Assembly (NCBI RefSeq): GCF_017357225.1
Contig: NZ_CP071604.1
Location: forward strand, 3,041,001-3,105,000
DNA length: 64,000 nucleotides
Direction of reading: 5' to 3'
Source of the DNA: Rhizobium binae
Lineage (GTDB): Bacteria; Pseudomonadota; Alphaproteobacteria; Rhizobiales; Rhizobiaceae
Under the pieces are notes generated by a model. That model ran no database searches and was not told the origin of the DNA. It saw only the letters and a list, made by a program, of their open reading frames with translations. Position numbers and translations under genes: made by a program. Below, piece by piece: positions 48,010 through 56,874 of this stretch (position 1 is the stretch's first letter; each line of letters opens with the position of its first letter).

Positions 48010-49391
48010 GCTGTGACTTTCTTAAGGTGGTAGGATTTCGGACGCGTCAGATTCTGGAAGCCGATGATCGACAGCGAGCCGCCCCGGCCGGTCTCCTTGA
48101 CGCCGGTCCAGCAGAGCGCCGGATCGAGATAGTCCGCGCGGTTCATGAAGACTGTGCCGGTTTCGATCTCGCGGCCGAGCCGCGCTGCCCGTTCGGCATC
48201 CCTCGTCCAGAGCGAGGCGGTCAGCCCGTAGCGGCTGTCGTTCATCAGGGCAAGCGCTTCCTCGTCGCTCTTCACCTTCATGATGCCGACCGCCGGACCG
48301 AACGTCTCTTCACGCATGAAGGCCATGGAATGGTCGACATCAACGAGGATCTGCGGCGCGAGATAGGCGCCGCCGTCATCCTGCGGAAAGAGCTTCGGGT
48401 CGACAAGTGCCTTGGCGCCCTTGGAGACCGCATCGGCGATCTGCTCGCGCACCACCTTGGCGAAACGCTTGTTGGCCATCGGGCCGAGCGAAGTCTCGGG
48501 ATCGAGCGGATTGCCGAGCTTGTAGTTCGACACCCAGGCGACCGACTTTTCGACAAAGGCGTCATAGAGGGATTCGTGCACATAGACGCGCTCGATGCCG
48601 CAGCAGCACTGGCCGGAATTATAGGTCGCGCCGTCCATCAGCGTATCGACGGCCGCCTCGAGATCGGCGTCCTCCATGACGTAACCCGGATCCTTGCCGC
48701 CGAGTTCAAGACCGAGGCCGGTGAAGGTGCCGGCGGCGGCACGCTCCATCGAACGCCCGCCTTCGACCGATCCGGTGAAGTTGACGAAATTGAAGCTGCC
48801 GGCGGCAATCAGCGCCGAGGTCGTTTCATGATCGAGGAAGACGTTCTGGAATACATCCTCCGGCACGCCGGCTTCGACGAAGGCCTGCACCAGCCGCTCG
48901 CCGACCAGCAGCGTCTGCGAGGCGTGTTTCAGCACCACCGTATTGCCGGCCATCAGCGCCGGCGCGATCGTGTTGATCGCCGTCATATAGGGATAGTTCC
49001 AGGGCGCGACGACGAAGACGACGCCATGTGGTTCGCGCTCGATGCGACGTTCGAACCGCTCGCTCTCCTCTACGACAAGAGGCGCCAGCGCATCGGCCGC
49101 GATCGAGGCGACATAGTTGGAGCGCTCGTTGAAGCCCTTATACTCGCCGCCGTACTTGACCGGCCGGCCCATCTGCCAGGCAAGTTCCGGCACGACGGTG
49201 TCGGACATCTCGTTCAGCCGGGCGACACCCTTGAGCACCAGTCGCACGCGCTCTTCGAGCGGCCGTTTCGCCCAGCCCTTCTGCGCCTTGCGGGCGCGCA
49301 AGACAGCGTCCTTGGCGGCGTCGAGCGAAAGCGCCGGACGCTCCGCGTAAACCGATCCGTCGACCGGTGAAATGCATTGGATCATTGCCAT
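48006..49391 (-). CDS. NAD(P)-dependent aldehyde dehydrogenase
   Basis: 461 residues. The oxyanion Asn in VVAPWNYPYMTAIN, NAD loop FTGSVEGGRSMERAA, catalytic Glu in LELGGKDPGYV, and catalytic Cys in YNSGQCCCGIERVYV are present; the C-terminal EETFGPAVGIMKV is intact. Oxidises an aldehyde to an acid; class resembles succinate-semialdehyde and gamma-aminobutyraldehyde-type ALDHs. Overlaps the Fe-ADH by 4 bp. Confidence 0.94.
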   Translation of the reverse strand: MAMIQCISPVDGSVYAERPALSLDAAKDAVLRARKAQKGWAKRPLEERVRLVLKGVARLNEMSDTVVPELAWQMGRPVKYGGEYKGFNERSNYVASIAADALAPLVVEESERFERRIEREPHGVVFVVAPWNYPYMTAINTIAPALMAGNTVVLKHASQTLLVGERLVQAFVEAGVPEDVFQNVFLDHETTSALIAAGSFNFVNFTGSVEGGRSMERAAAGTFTGLGLELGGKDPGYVMEDADLEAAVDTLMDGATYNSGQCCCGIERVYVHESLYDAFVEKSVAWVSNYKLGNPLDPETSLGPMANKRFAKVVREQIADAVSKGAKALVDPKLFPQDDGGAYLAPQILVDVDHSMAFMREETFGPAVGIMKVKSDEEALALMNDSRYGLTASLWTRDAERAARLGREIETGTVFMNRADYLDPALCWTGVKETGRGGSLSIIGFQNLTRPKSYHLKKVTA

Positions 49392-49437
49392 GATCGATTT
49401 CCGTCCTCGTATTGATCAAAAATTCCATCGAGGGAAT

Positions 49438-49604
49438 GAGTCCCTCATCCGCCTGCCGGCACCACCGGGGTCGAGCCACTAGTCTCGACCCGTCCTTCGC
49501 CCCGCTCGCGAGACATGCCGCACCGGCTTCCTCAACCTCAACGCTCCGTTTGGCACATCCCCTCTGCGCGTTCACGGGGAGAGGGTTGGGTGAGGGGCAA
49601 GCAA
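49438..49604. repeat. RIME-like intergenic repeat
   Basis: Lies in the 227-bp gap between the GS-like and aldehyde dehydrogenase genes. It starts with CCCTCATCCGCCTGCCGGCA and ends with CGGGGAGAGGGTTGGGTGAG, inverted arms of the kind found in Rhizobium-specific intergenic mosaic elements; the same arms occur at 63236-63366. The central part is diverged. Confidence 0.55.
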
Positions 49605-49618
49605 CCCGCAAAAGCCTA

Positions 49619-50986
49619 TTAAGCTCTTTCGAACCCGCGCGCCACTTCCCAATCGGTGATGCGGCGGTCGTATTCTTCCTGCTCCCATTCGGCAGCGCGG
49701 GTGTAGTGGTCGATCACCTCGTCGCCGAAAGCCTTGCGCAGCATTGCCGATTCCGTCATCGCCGTCGTCGCCGCCCGCAACGTGCGCGGGATTTCGCGAA
49801 TGTCCTTGCCGCCATAGGCGTCGCCAACGAAGGGAGCCTCGAGATCCAGCTTGTTCTCGATCCCGTCGATGCCGGCAGCAAGCAGCGCGGCGAAAGCGAG
49901 ATAAGGATTGAGATCGGAACCGCCGACCCGGCATTCGATCCGGATCCCTTTGGTCTCCTCGCCGCAGAGGCGGTAGCCGGCGGTGCGGTTGTCCTTGCTC
50001 CAGATCGCCTTGGTCGGCGCAAAGGTGCCAGCCATGAAGCGCTTGTAGGAATTGATGTAGGGCGCCAGGAAATAGGTGATCTCGCTGGCATGGGCGAGAA
50101 GCCCGGCAACATAATTATGCATCAGCGGCGACATGCCATATTTGCCGGCGTGGTCGAAGAACAGCGGCTTCCCCTCAAGGCTCCAGAGCGACTGGTGGAT
50201 ATGCGAGGAACTGCCGGCGGCATTGTAATTCCATTTGGCGAGGAAGGTGATGGCCTTGCCTTTCGACCAGGCGATCTCCTTGCAGCCATTCTTGATGATC
50301 GCGTGCCGGTCTGCCATGGCGAGCGCGTCGGCATAGCGCACGTTGATCTCCTCCTGGCCGGCCGAAGCCTCGCCTTTGGAGTTCTCGACCGGAATGCCCG
50401 CACCCTGCAGCCCGGTGCGGATCGCCCGCATCACCTCTTCCTCCTTGGTGGTCTGGAAGATGTGGTAGTCTTCGTTATAGGCGCTGGCGAGCTTCAGGTT
50501 GCGATAGCCTGAAGCATGGGCCGCCTCATAGCTCTGGTCGAACAGAAAGAATTCGAGCTCGGAGGCCATGTAGGCCTTCATGCCCATGTCTTCGAGGCGC
50601 TTCACCTGCTTTTTCAGGATCGCGCGGGGCGAATGGGCGACCTCCTCATGCGTGTGATGATCGAGCACGTCGCAGAGCACGAGCGCGGTACCCTCAAGCC
50701 AGGGAATGCGGCGCAGCGTCGAAAGATCCGGCTTCATCGTATAGTCGCCGTAGCCCTTTTCCCAGCTGGTTGCCTTGTAGCCCGAGACCGTCTCCATCTC
50801 CATGTCGGTGGCGATGAGGTAGTTGCAGCTGTGCGTCTCCTTCCAGGCACTCTCGACAAAATATTCGGCTTGGAAACGCTTGCCCATCAGCCGGCCCTGC
50901 ATGTCCACCTGGCAGGCCAGAACCGTGTCGATGCGCCCCTCGGCAACATCCTTCCTGAGATCGTCGATTGTGTAGCTGCTGCTCAT
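49619..50986 (-). CDS. Glutamine-synthetase-family gamma-glutamyl ligase (PuuA/IpuC-like)
   Basis: 455 residues of the GS fold, longer at neither end than gamma-glutamylputrescine synthetases. Active-site segments: ASELEFFLF (metal Glu), SAGQEEINVRYADAL, NYNAAGSSSHIHQSLW (ATP-binding, GSxxHxH) and FAPTKAIWSKDNRTAGYR (NRxAxxR). Genuine GlnA normally has a stricter set and different context. The catabolic neighbours favour ligation of glutamate to an amine or amino alcohol using ATP. ATG 50986 preferred; an in-frame ATG at 51004 is an alternative. Confidence 0.9.
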   Translation of the reverse strand: MSSSYTIDDLRKDVAEGRIDTVLACQVDMQGRLMGKRFQAEYFVESAWKETHSCNYLIATDMEMETVSGYKATSWEKGYGDYTMKPDLSTLRRIPWLEGTALVLCDVLDHHTHEEVAHSPRAILKKQVKRLEDMGMKAYMASELEFFLFDQSYEAAHASGYRNLKLASAYNEDYHIFQTTKEEEVMRAIRTGLQGAGIPVENSKGEASAGQEEINVRYADALAMADRHAIIKNGCKEIAWSKGKAITFLAKWNYNAAGSSSHIHQSLWSLEGKPLFFDHAGKYGMSPLMHNYVAGLLAHASEITYFLAPYINSYKRFMAGTFAPTKAIWSKDNRTAGYRLCGEETKGIRIECRVGGSDLNPYLAFAALLAAGIDGIENKLDLEAPFVGDAYGGKDIREIPRTLRAATTAMTESAMLRKAFGDEVIDHYTRAAEWEQEEYDRRITDWEVARGFERA

Positions 50987-51132
50987 GATTGATCCGCCTG
51001 ACATTGGAATTGAGAGAATCGGGGCAACGAAATCGCATGCGCTCGGCCGCGCGCCGCGACCTGATGCCTTTTCGTTGGACCGGGGGGCGAGGCCGCAGAA
51101 TGCGGCCCCGCCAGTCGAAGAAAGTTCGTTTC

Positions 51133-52683
51133 TCAGGCCTCGCCGACAGCCGCCTCCGCGGCCGCGATCTCAGCCTGACGCTTCGCAATGGCCTCGCCGA
51201 TCGGTGGACCTTTGAAGCGGCGATTCTCGAAGGCAAACCACACGATAGCGGTCAGAACGAGGAAGCCGACGGTAATTTCCAACGCCCAGTCGTTCGGCGG
51301 CTGAATGCCGATGTAGAAGATCAGCGCCATTGATAGGATTCCGAGGACGGCGACAACCCTGTACAGCCCGACTCCCATATTCCATGGGCCCATTGTCGGC
51401 CATTTCGCAGTTCCGATCGAAACGAGGCCCAAAGCGATGGGCACGACGAAGGACAGGAACAGGAAGATGACCGTGCACGACACGACGATCGAATAGGCAG
51501 GCGTCCCGGCAATGGTGATTGCCGAAGTAAACCAGACAAAGAGGACTGAAAGGATCGCACCTGTCCATATGGCGGCGACCGGCGTGCGGAAGCTCGGACT
51601 GACCTTAGAAAGGGTCGAGGATGCCGGAAGACCCTTGTCACGCGAGAAGGCGAAGATCATCCGCGAAACCGAGGTAACCGTCGCAAGGCCGCACAGGAAC
51701 TGCGAGACGAATATCAGCACGTAGAGAATGCTTTTGAACGTCGGGTTGACCTGCGACTCCATCGCCCAGAAGAACACGTTCCAGCCTTGCTTTGCTGCCT
51801 CGTCCATGTTCGGGATCATGAGCACGAAAGCACACAGCATGAGATACCCGAAGAGCGCCGACCAGAGGACCGAGGAAACCATACCACGGGGCACCGAGAC
51901 GGCTGCCTTCAGCGTCTCCTCCGATGTGTGCGCCGAGGCGTCGTAGCCCGTGATCGTATAGACCGGCAACAGCAAGCCGAGCAGGAATGCCATGCCGGTC
52001 GAGACGGTCACTGGCCAGACAAGCGATGCACCTTCGGTGCCTGTATAGTTGGCGAAGGTGAAGAGCCTTGAGATATCCCAGCTCGGCGCGGCCGCCAGGC
52101 AGACGATCGTCAGGAGGATCGCCGTTGCAAAGATCAGATATCCCGAGAAATCGGTAAGCTTGGCGGTCAGGCCGATGCCGAAATGGTTAATGCCCGCCTG
52201 CAGGGCTGTGATGATTGCCACAAAGACGACACGGTGAAGAAGCGTGTCCTCGATACCGAACTGCGGCCCGAAGGCCCCGAAGAAGAAGTAAAAGGTGCCG
52301 ACGTTGATGGCGCCGAGCACGGTGACGAGCCCGAGCAGGTTGAGCCAGGCCGACAACCAGCCGGTGAAGCGGTTACCGAGGATCGAGCCCCAGTGATAGA
52401 GGCCACCTGCTGTCGGATAGGCGGAGCCGATCTGTGCGAGGCCCAATGCGAAGATAAACGAAATCAGGCAGCCGAGCGGCCAGCCAATGCCGATTGCCGC
52501 TCCGCCTGCTCCCGCTGTTGCCTGCCCGAGCGAATTAATGCCGCCTGAAAGAATGCAGATGATCGAAAAAGAGATTGCGAAATTCGAAAATGAGCTCATT
52601 CGCCGTTCGAGTTCCTGGGCATAGCCCATGGAATGCAGGATGTGCACATCCTGCTTCTTGTCCAGTTCGGTGTAGTCCGACAT
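51133..52683 (-). CDS. APC-family amino acid/amine permease
   Basis: 516 residues from ATG 52683 (GGGGGAAG upstream), about 12 membrane helices. The N-terminal HSMGYAQELERRMSSFSNFA, followed by SFSIICILSGGINSLGQA, is typical of the GABA/choline-type APC subfamily (BAT1/UGA4-like). PTAGGLYHWGSILG and ITGYDASAHTSEETLKA are conserved substrate-site segments. Likely imports the amine that the GS-like ligase modifies. On the same strand 146 bp upstream of the GS-like gene. Confidence 0.9.
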   Translation of the reverse strand: MSDYTELDKKQDVHILHSMGYAQELERRMSSFSNFAISFSIICILSGGINSLGQATAGAGGAAIGIGWPLGCLISFIFALGLAQIGSAYPTAGGLYHWGSILGNRFTGWLSAWLNLLGLVTVLGAINVGTFYFFFGAFGPQFGIEDTLLHRVVFVAIITALQAGINHFGIGLTAKLTDFSGYLIFATAILLTIVCLAAAPSWDISRLFTFANYTGTEGASLVWPVTVSTGMAFLLGLLLPVYTITGYDASAHTSEETLKAAVSVPRGMVSSVLWSALFGYLMLCAFVLMIPNMDEAAKQGWNVFFWAMESQVNPTFKSILYVLIFVSQFLCGLATVTSVSRMIFAFSRDKGLPASSTLSKVSPSFRTPVAAIWTGAILSVLFVWFTSAITIAGTPAYSIVVSCTVIFLFLSFVVPIALGLVSIGTAKWPTMGPWNMGVGLYRVVAVLGILSMALIFYIGIQPPNDWALEITVGFLVLTAIVWFAFENRRFKGPPIGEAIAKRQAEIAAAEAAVGEA

Positions 52684-52803
52684 GACTTCCCCCTGTTGAC
52701 GAACCGGCCGCGGGATTGCAGGCCGGATCAGTGCCAATTGCCCGCGGCATTTTCGCCATGCGGACCTTCGCAGTTAGACTGCTCCCTCGGGTCTTCTTTT
52801 TTA

Positions 52804-53583
52804 TCAGGCGTCCAGGCTTTGCTGGAGCAGCCCCTTTAGATAGTCGGCCATGACCCCTTGGCCGACATCGTCTGCGATGAGGTCATTGCGGACCTCGATC
52901 ATCACATTGCGCAAGCCGTTGGAAAGCCCGTGCAGGATCAGCGTGTGGGTCACGCCATCCTCGGGTCCGTAAGGCTGGTTGCGTTCCGTCCTGTAAAGCG
53001 GCGCCTCGGCCGCGGCGTCCAGCATGCGGTCGGCGAGCCGGCTGTCCTCATCATGCAATATGCCGAGTTCGACCGCACGCTCGCGGCCGTGATAAACCGG
53101 CGTGAAACTGTGGATCGTCACGATGACGCTGTCTTGCCCCCGCGCCCGGCGATCGCCGATCAATCCGCGAATGGCGTCGTGAAAGGGCACGTAGAGTGCA
53201 TCAGTGCGCGCAAGCCGTTCCTCCGCGGTCAAATCCTTGTTGCCGGGGATGGCGTAGATTTCGCTCGTTTCAGGCATGGCGCCGGGCGAGCTCGGCGGCC
53301 GATTGCAGTCGTAAATAAGTCGCGAAAAACGCTGGTAGATGAGCGTCGCATCGAGCGCTTCCGATATGCCGCGGGCGACCGAAAGAGCGCCGGGGTCCCA
53401 GGCAATATGGCTTAATAGCGCTTCGCTGGGCAGGCCAAGATCGCCGAATTGGATGGGAAGTGTATACGAAGCGTGCTCGCAGACGAGAAGCACCGGGCTC
53501 CGGCCGCCGGCGCGCTCGATCCCGACGCAATCACCGTCGGCTTCACTGAGGATTATCGGCCGGGCCAGCACCAAAGGCGCCAC
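52804..53583 (-). CDS. N-formylglutamate amidohydrolase-like protein
   Basis: 259 residues of the FGase/HutG (PF05013) family. Metal and active-site segments: LLVCEHASYTLP, IAWDPGALSVARGISEAL, TIHSFTPVYHGRERAVELGI and MIEVRNDLIAD. Members hydrolyse N-acyl glutamate amide bonds. No hutHUI genes are nearby, so histidine use is doubtful; hydrolysis of a gamma-glutamyl or N-acyl intermediate of the neighbouring pathway is proposed. First gene on the minus strand of the island, divergent from the RpiR regulator. Confidence 0.88.
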   Translation of the reverse strand: MAPLVLARPIILSEADGDCVGIERAGGRSPVLLVCEHASYTLPIQFGDLGLPSEALLSHIAWDPGALSVARGISEALDATLIYQRFSRLIYDCNRPPSSPGAMPETSEIYAIPGNKDLTAEERLARTDALYVPFHDAIRGLIGDRRARGQDSVIVTIHSFTPVYHGRERAVELGILHDEDSRLADRMLDAAAEAPLYRTERNQPYGPEDGVTHTLILHGLSNGLRNVMIEVRNDLIADDVGQGVMADYLKGLLQQSLDA

Positions 53584-53744
53584 TCCTTAATAAATTCCTT
53601 ATAAGAAAAGAATTCTTCAGGTTCAGGCGAGTGTCAAGCATTCTCTGAAAATTTCTTTTCACGACACCAGTTGACATGGATTGTGACAGCGTTGTTAACT
53701 TCGATTGGGAAAATGGCGCCAGACCATCCCGGGGAGCAGATTAG

Positions 53745-54617
53745 GTGACAGTTGCGTCGAAGACGGTTTCGGACGTCATACACTCGCATTTCGGGGTGCT
53801 GACGCGTGCTGAAAAGCAACTGGCAGAAAGCCTTCTCGACAATTATCCAGTTTCCGGCCTCGGCAGCATCACCACCATCGCCGAGAATGCCGGCGTCTCG
53901 ACGCCGACTGTGGTGCGCATGGTGCAGAAGCTGGGCTTCAAGGGCTATCCGGACTTTCAGGCGCATCTGCATCTGGAGGTCGAGGCGACGATATCGAACC
54001 CGATCGCCAAACATGACCGCTGGGCGCAGAACGCCCCGGGCACCCATATTCTCAACCGTTTCGCCGATGCCATTATGGGCAATCTGCGCCAGACGCTGAC
54101 TGATCTCGATACCGCGACCTTCGACAGCGTCGCCTCGCTGCTCTCCGACCGCAAGCGTGGCCTCTATTTCGTCGGCGGCCGCATCACCGGCGCGCTTGCC
54201 GAATATTTCTTCACCCATATGCAGGTCATCCGACCGGCGACGACGCTTCTATCGGCGAATTCCAGCAGTTGGCCGCAATATGTCCTCAACATGAATGCCG
54301 GCGACATCCTGATCATCTTCGACATCCGCCGCTACGAGCAGGAAATGGTGAGCCTTGCCACCGCCGCCCGCAAGCGCGGCGCCGAAATTGTCGTCCTCAC
54401 TGACCAATGGGGCTCACCGGCCGCCAAACTCGCCCGCCACGCCTTCCGTGTTCGCATCGAGGCACCGTCGGCCTGGGATTCCTCCGTCGTCACCCTGTTC
54501 ATCGTCGAGGCGCTGATCGAAGCCGTCCAGAATTCCACCTGGGACGAGACAAAGGAACGCATGAAGACACTGGAGGGTCTGTTCGAGCAGAGCAAACTCT
54601 TCCGCAAACCGGGTTAG
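53745..54617 (+). CDS. RpiR/MurR-family transcriptional regulator
   Basis: 290 residues from GTG 53745. N-terminal HTH_6 domain (about 1-77: LTRAEKQLAESLLDN, then ITTIAENAGVSTPTVVRMVQ) and a C-terminal SIS sugar-phosphate isomerase domain (about 120-250: KRGLYFVGGRITGALAEYFF and GDILIIFDIRRYEQEMVSLA). Such regulators sense phosphorylated sugars or related acids. It sits between the amidohydrolase (divergent) and the ABC importer (same strand), so it could control either or both. No obvious palindrome was pinned down in the 161-bp gap. Confidence 0.9.
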   Translation: MTVASKTVSDVIHSHFGVLTRAEKQLAESLLDNYPVSGLGSITTIAENAGVSTPTVVRMVQKLGFKGYPDFQAHLHLEVEATISNPIAKHDRWAQNAPGTHILNRFADAIMGNLRQTLTDLDTATFDSVASLLSDRKRGLYFVGGRITGALAEYFFTHMQVIRPATTLLSANSSSWPQYVLNMNAGDILIIFDIRRYEQEMVSLATAARKRGAEIVVLTDQWGSPAAKLARHAFRVRIEAPSAWDSSVVTLFIVEALIEAVQNSTWDETKERMKTLEGLFEQSKLFRKPG

Positions 54618-54645
54618 GAGGACAAGACCAAGAGGGAGAAAAACA

Positions 54646-54717
54646 ATGGCGGATTTTTGGGAAACAGACCGCGCTGTCGCAAATGGAACATCTGCCACAA
54701 GCGCCTGCTATTCATGA
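54646..54717 (+). other. Possible 23-residue leader peptide frame
   Basis: ATG 54646 behind AGGGAG encodes MADFWETDRAVANGTSATSA plus three residues and stops at 54717, in the gap between the RpiR gene and the binding-protein gene. Only the ribosome site argues for translation; composition is not informative. Listed as a possibility, not a confirmed gene. Confidence 0.2.
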
Positions 54718-54805
54718 AAAACCACCGTCATGCAGCCGTCACACAAGCTTCATGTAAGCTCATTAACAGCATCGCCAGACACTGAAAACCCGAAGGAGAA
54801 CAACA

Positions 54806-55909
54806 GTGATCTCTAACATTTCTCGACTTCTGTCGCTTTCTACTGCGATGATCGTGGCTTCAACCGCGATTGCCGCTGCAGAACCGAGCGCAGAACTTAT
54901 CGCTGCCGCCAAGAAGGAAGGCACGCTGACCACAATCGCTCTCCCGCACGACTGGTGCGGCTATGGCGACGTCATTGCCGGCTTCAAGGCCAAATATGGC
55001 CTCGAGGTCAACGAGCTGAACCCGGATGCCGGTTCGGGCGACGAAGTCGAAGCCATCAAGGCCAACAAGGGCAATACCGGCCCGCAGGCTCCTGATGTCA
55101 TCGACGTCGGCCTCTCCTTCGGCCCCTCTGCCAAGAAGGACGGCCTGATCCAGCCTTACAAGGTCTCCACCTGGGATTCGATCCCGGATACGGCCAAGGA
55201 TCCGGAAGGCTACTGGTACGGTGACTATTACGGCGTTCTGTCGTTCCTCGTGAACAAGGACCTCGTCAAGCAGTCGCCGGCCGACTGGGCCGATCTGAAG
55301 AAGAGCGACTATGCAAACACCGTTGCGCTCGCCGGCGATCCGCGAAGCGCCAACCAGGCTGTTCAGGGCGTCTACGCCGCTGGTCTTTCCGCATCGGGCG
55401 GTGACGCAGCCAAGGCAGGCGAAGAAGGCCTGAAGTTCTTCGCCGAGCTGAACAAGTCCGGCAATTTCGTGCCGGTTGTCGGCAAGGCTGCTCCTTTCGC
55501 GCAGGGCTCGACGCCGATCATCGTCGCCTGGGACTACAACGCCTTGTCTTGGGGCCAGAGCCTCAAGGGCAATCCTCCGTTCGAGGTCGTCGTGCCGAAG
55601 ACGGGCGTCGTTGCCGGCGTCTATGTTCAGGCGATTTCCGCTTTCGCTCCGCATCCGAACGCCGCCAAGCTCTGGATGGAATATCTCTATTCCGACGAAG
55701 GTCAGCTCGGCTGGCTGAAGGGCTATTGCCACCCGATCCGCTTCAACGATCTTGCCAAGAACAACAAGATCCCGAAGGATCTGCTCGACAAGCTGCCGCC
55801 GGCAGCAGCCTATGAAAAGGCTGTCTTCCCGACGCTCGAAGAGCAGGCCGCCGGCAAGGAAACCATCACCAAGAACTGGGATTCCGTCGTCGGCGCCAGC
55901 GTCAAGTAA
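54806..55909 (+). CDS. ABC transporter periplasmic binding protein
   Basis: 367 residues from GTG 54806 (AAGGAG upstream). Signal peptide about 1-25 ending STAIAAA. Mature start EPSAELIAAAKKEGTLTTIA is typical of iron/thiamine/polyamine-type binding proteins (SBP_bac_6 / PotD-like fold), with WYGDYYGVLSFLVNKDLVK and NAAKLWMEYLYSDEGQLGWL. Codon use is the most optimised of the set, as expected for an abundant protein. A perfect terminator hairpin follows, setting its level above the membrane genes. The ligand is unknown. Confidence 0.9.
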   Translation: MISNISRLLSLSTAMIVASTAIAAAEPSAELIAAAKKEGTLTTIALPHDWCGYGDVIAGFKAKYGLEVNELNPDAGSGDEVEAIKANKGNTGPQAPDVIDVGLSFGPSAKKDGLIQPYKVSTWDSIPDTAKDPEGYWYGDYYGVLSFLVNKDLVKQSPADWADLKKSDYANTVALAGDPRSANQAVQGVYAAGLSASGGDAAKAGEEGLKFFAELNKSGNFVPVVGKAAPFAQGSTPIIVAWDYNALSWGQSLKGNPPFEVVVPKTGVVAGVYVQAISAFAPHPNAAKLWMEYLYSDEGQLGWLKGYCHPIRFNDLAKNNKIPKDLLDKLPPAAAYEKAVFPTLEEQAAGKETITKNWDSVVGASVK

Positions 55910-55921
55910 TATTCGATCCTG

Positions 55922-55950
55922 CCTCCCCGCCCCACGGCGGGGAGGTTTTT
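55922..55950 (+). terminator. Intra-operon terminator after the binding-protein gene
   Basis: Perfect 10-bp stem CCTCCCCGCC/GGCGGGGAGG with a CCAC loop and T5, 12 bases after the stop. Placed inside the operon, it likely permits partial read-through so the binding protein is made in excess of the permeases. Confidence 0.85.
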
Positions 55951-55980
55951 CTCACCCCGATGCCCCAGGATGAGCTTTTC

Positions 55981-56874
55981 ATGAGCACGGTTTCAACGCC
56001 TATGGTGAGCAGCGCCCCCTTGATCAACCGAGACCGCGTGATCGACTGGCTGGGCATTGCACCCTTCATTATCTTCTCGCTGCTGTTCCTGATCATCCCC
56101 ACGCTCTATCTGGTCGCGGGCGCGTTTCTGACGCCCGAGGGTAGCTTCACGCTGAAGAATATCGGCGATCTCTTTACGCCGTCGATCATGAGCGCTTACT
56201 GGATCAGTATTCGCGTCTCCGTAGCCTCGGCTCTCGGCGGCGCGCTGATCGGCTTTTTCCTCGCCTGGGCCGTGGTGCTCGGCGGCCTGCCGAATTCGGT
56301 GCGCTCGACGCTTCTGACCTTCTCCGGCGTCGCCTCGAATTTTGCCGGAGTGCCCCTCGCCTTCGCCTTCCTCGCAACGCTCGGTCGCACCGGCCTCGTC
56401 ACGGTTTTCCTGCGCGAATGGTTCGACTTCAACCTTTACAGCACCGGCTTTAATCTGCTGTCCTTCTTCGGCCTCACCATCACCTATATGTATTTCCAGA
56501 TCCCGCTGATGGTCCTGATCCTGACGCCGGCCCTCGACGGCATGAAAAAGGAATGGCGCGAAGCCTCGCAGATTCTCGGCGCCACTAACCGCCAATACTG
56601 GACGATGGTTGCGCTGCCGATTCTCTGGCCGAGCCTGCTCGGCACGACGCTGCTGCTCTTCGCCAACGCTTTCGGCGCCATCGCCACCGCCTTCGCACTG
56701 ACCGGCAGCTCGCTGAACATCGTACCGATCCTGCTCTACGCGCAGATCCGCGGCGACGTCCTGCACAACGCCAATCTTGGTTACGCCATCGCGCTTGGCA
56801 TGATCGTCATAACAGGCGTCTCCAACGTCCTTTACCTCATGCTGCGCATGCGCGCCGAACGGTGGCAGAAATGA
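55981..56874 (+). CDS. ABC transporter permease (PotB-type)
   Basis: 297 residues with six helices. The EAA loop is DGMKKEWREASQILGATNRQ. ATG 55981 is preferred over 55960, where no ribosome site is seen. It forms the membrane pore with the next permease, whose start overlaps its stop (ATGA). Confidence 0.92.
   Translation: MSTVSTPMVSSAPLINRDRVIDWLGIAPFIIFSLLFLIIPTLYLVAGAFLTPEGSFTLKNIGDLFTPSIMSAYWISIRVSVASALGGALIGFFLAWAVVLGGLPNSVRSTLLTFSGVASNFAGVPLAFAFLATLGRTGLVTVFLREWFDFNLYSTGFNLLSFFGLTITYMYFQIPLMVLILTPALDGMKKEWREASQILGATNRQYWTMVALPILWPSLLGTTLLLFANAFGAIATAFALTGSSLNIVPILLYAQIRGDVLHNANLGYAIALGMIVITGVSNVLYLMLRMRAERWQK

Noticed and set aside
52804..53583. Histidine utilisation gene hutG
   Set aside because: No hutU, hutH, hutI or HutC regulator in the vicinity; context favours another glutamyl-amide hydrolysis.
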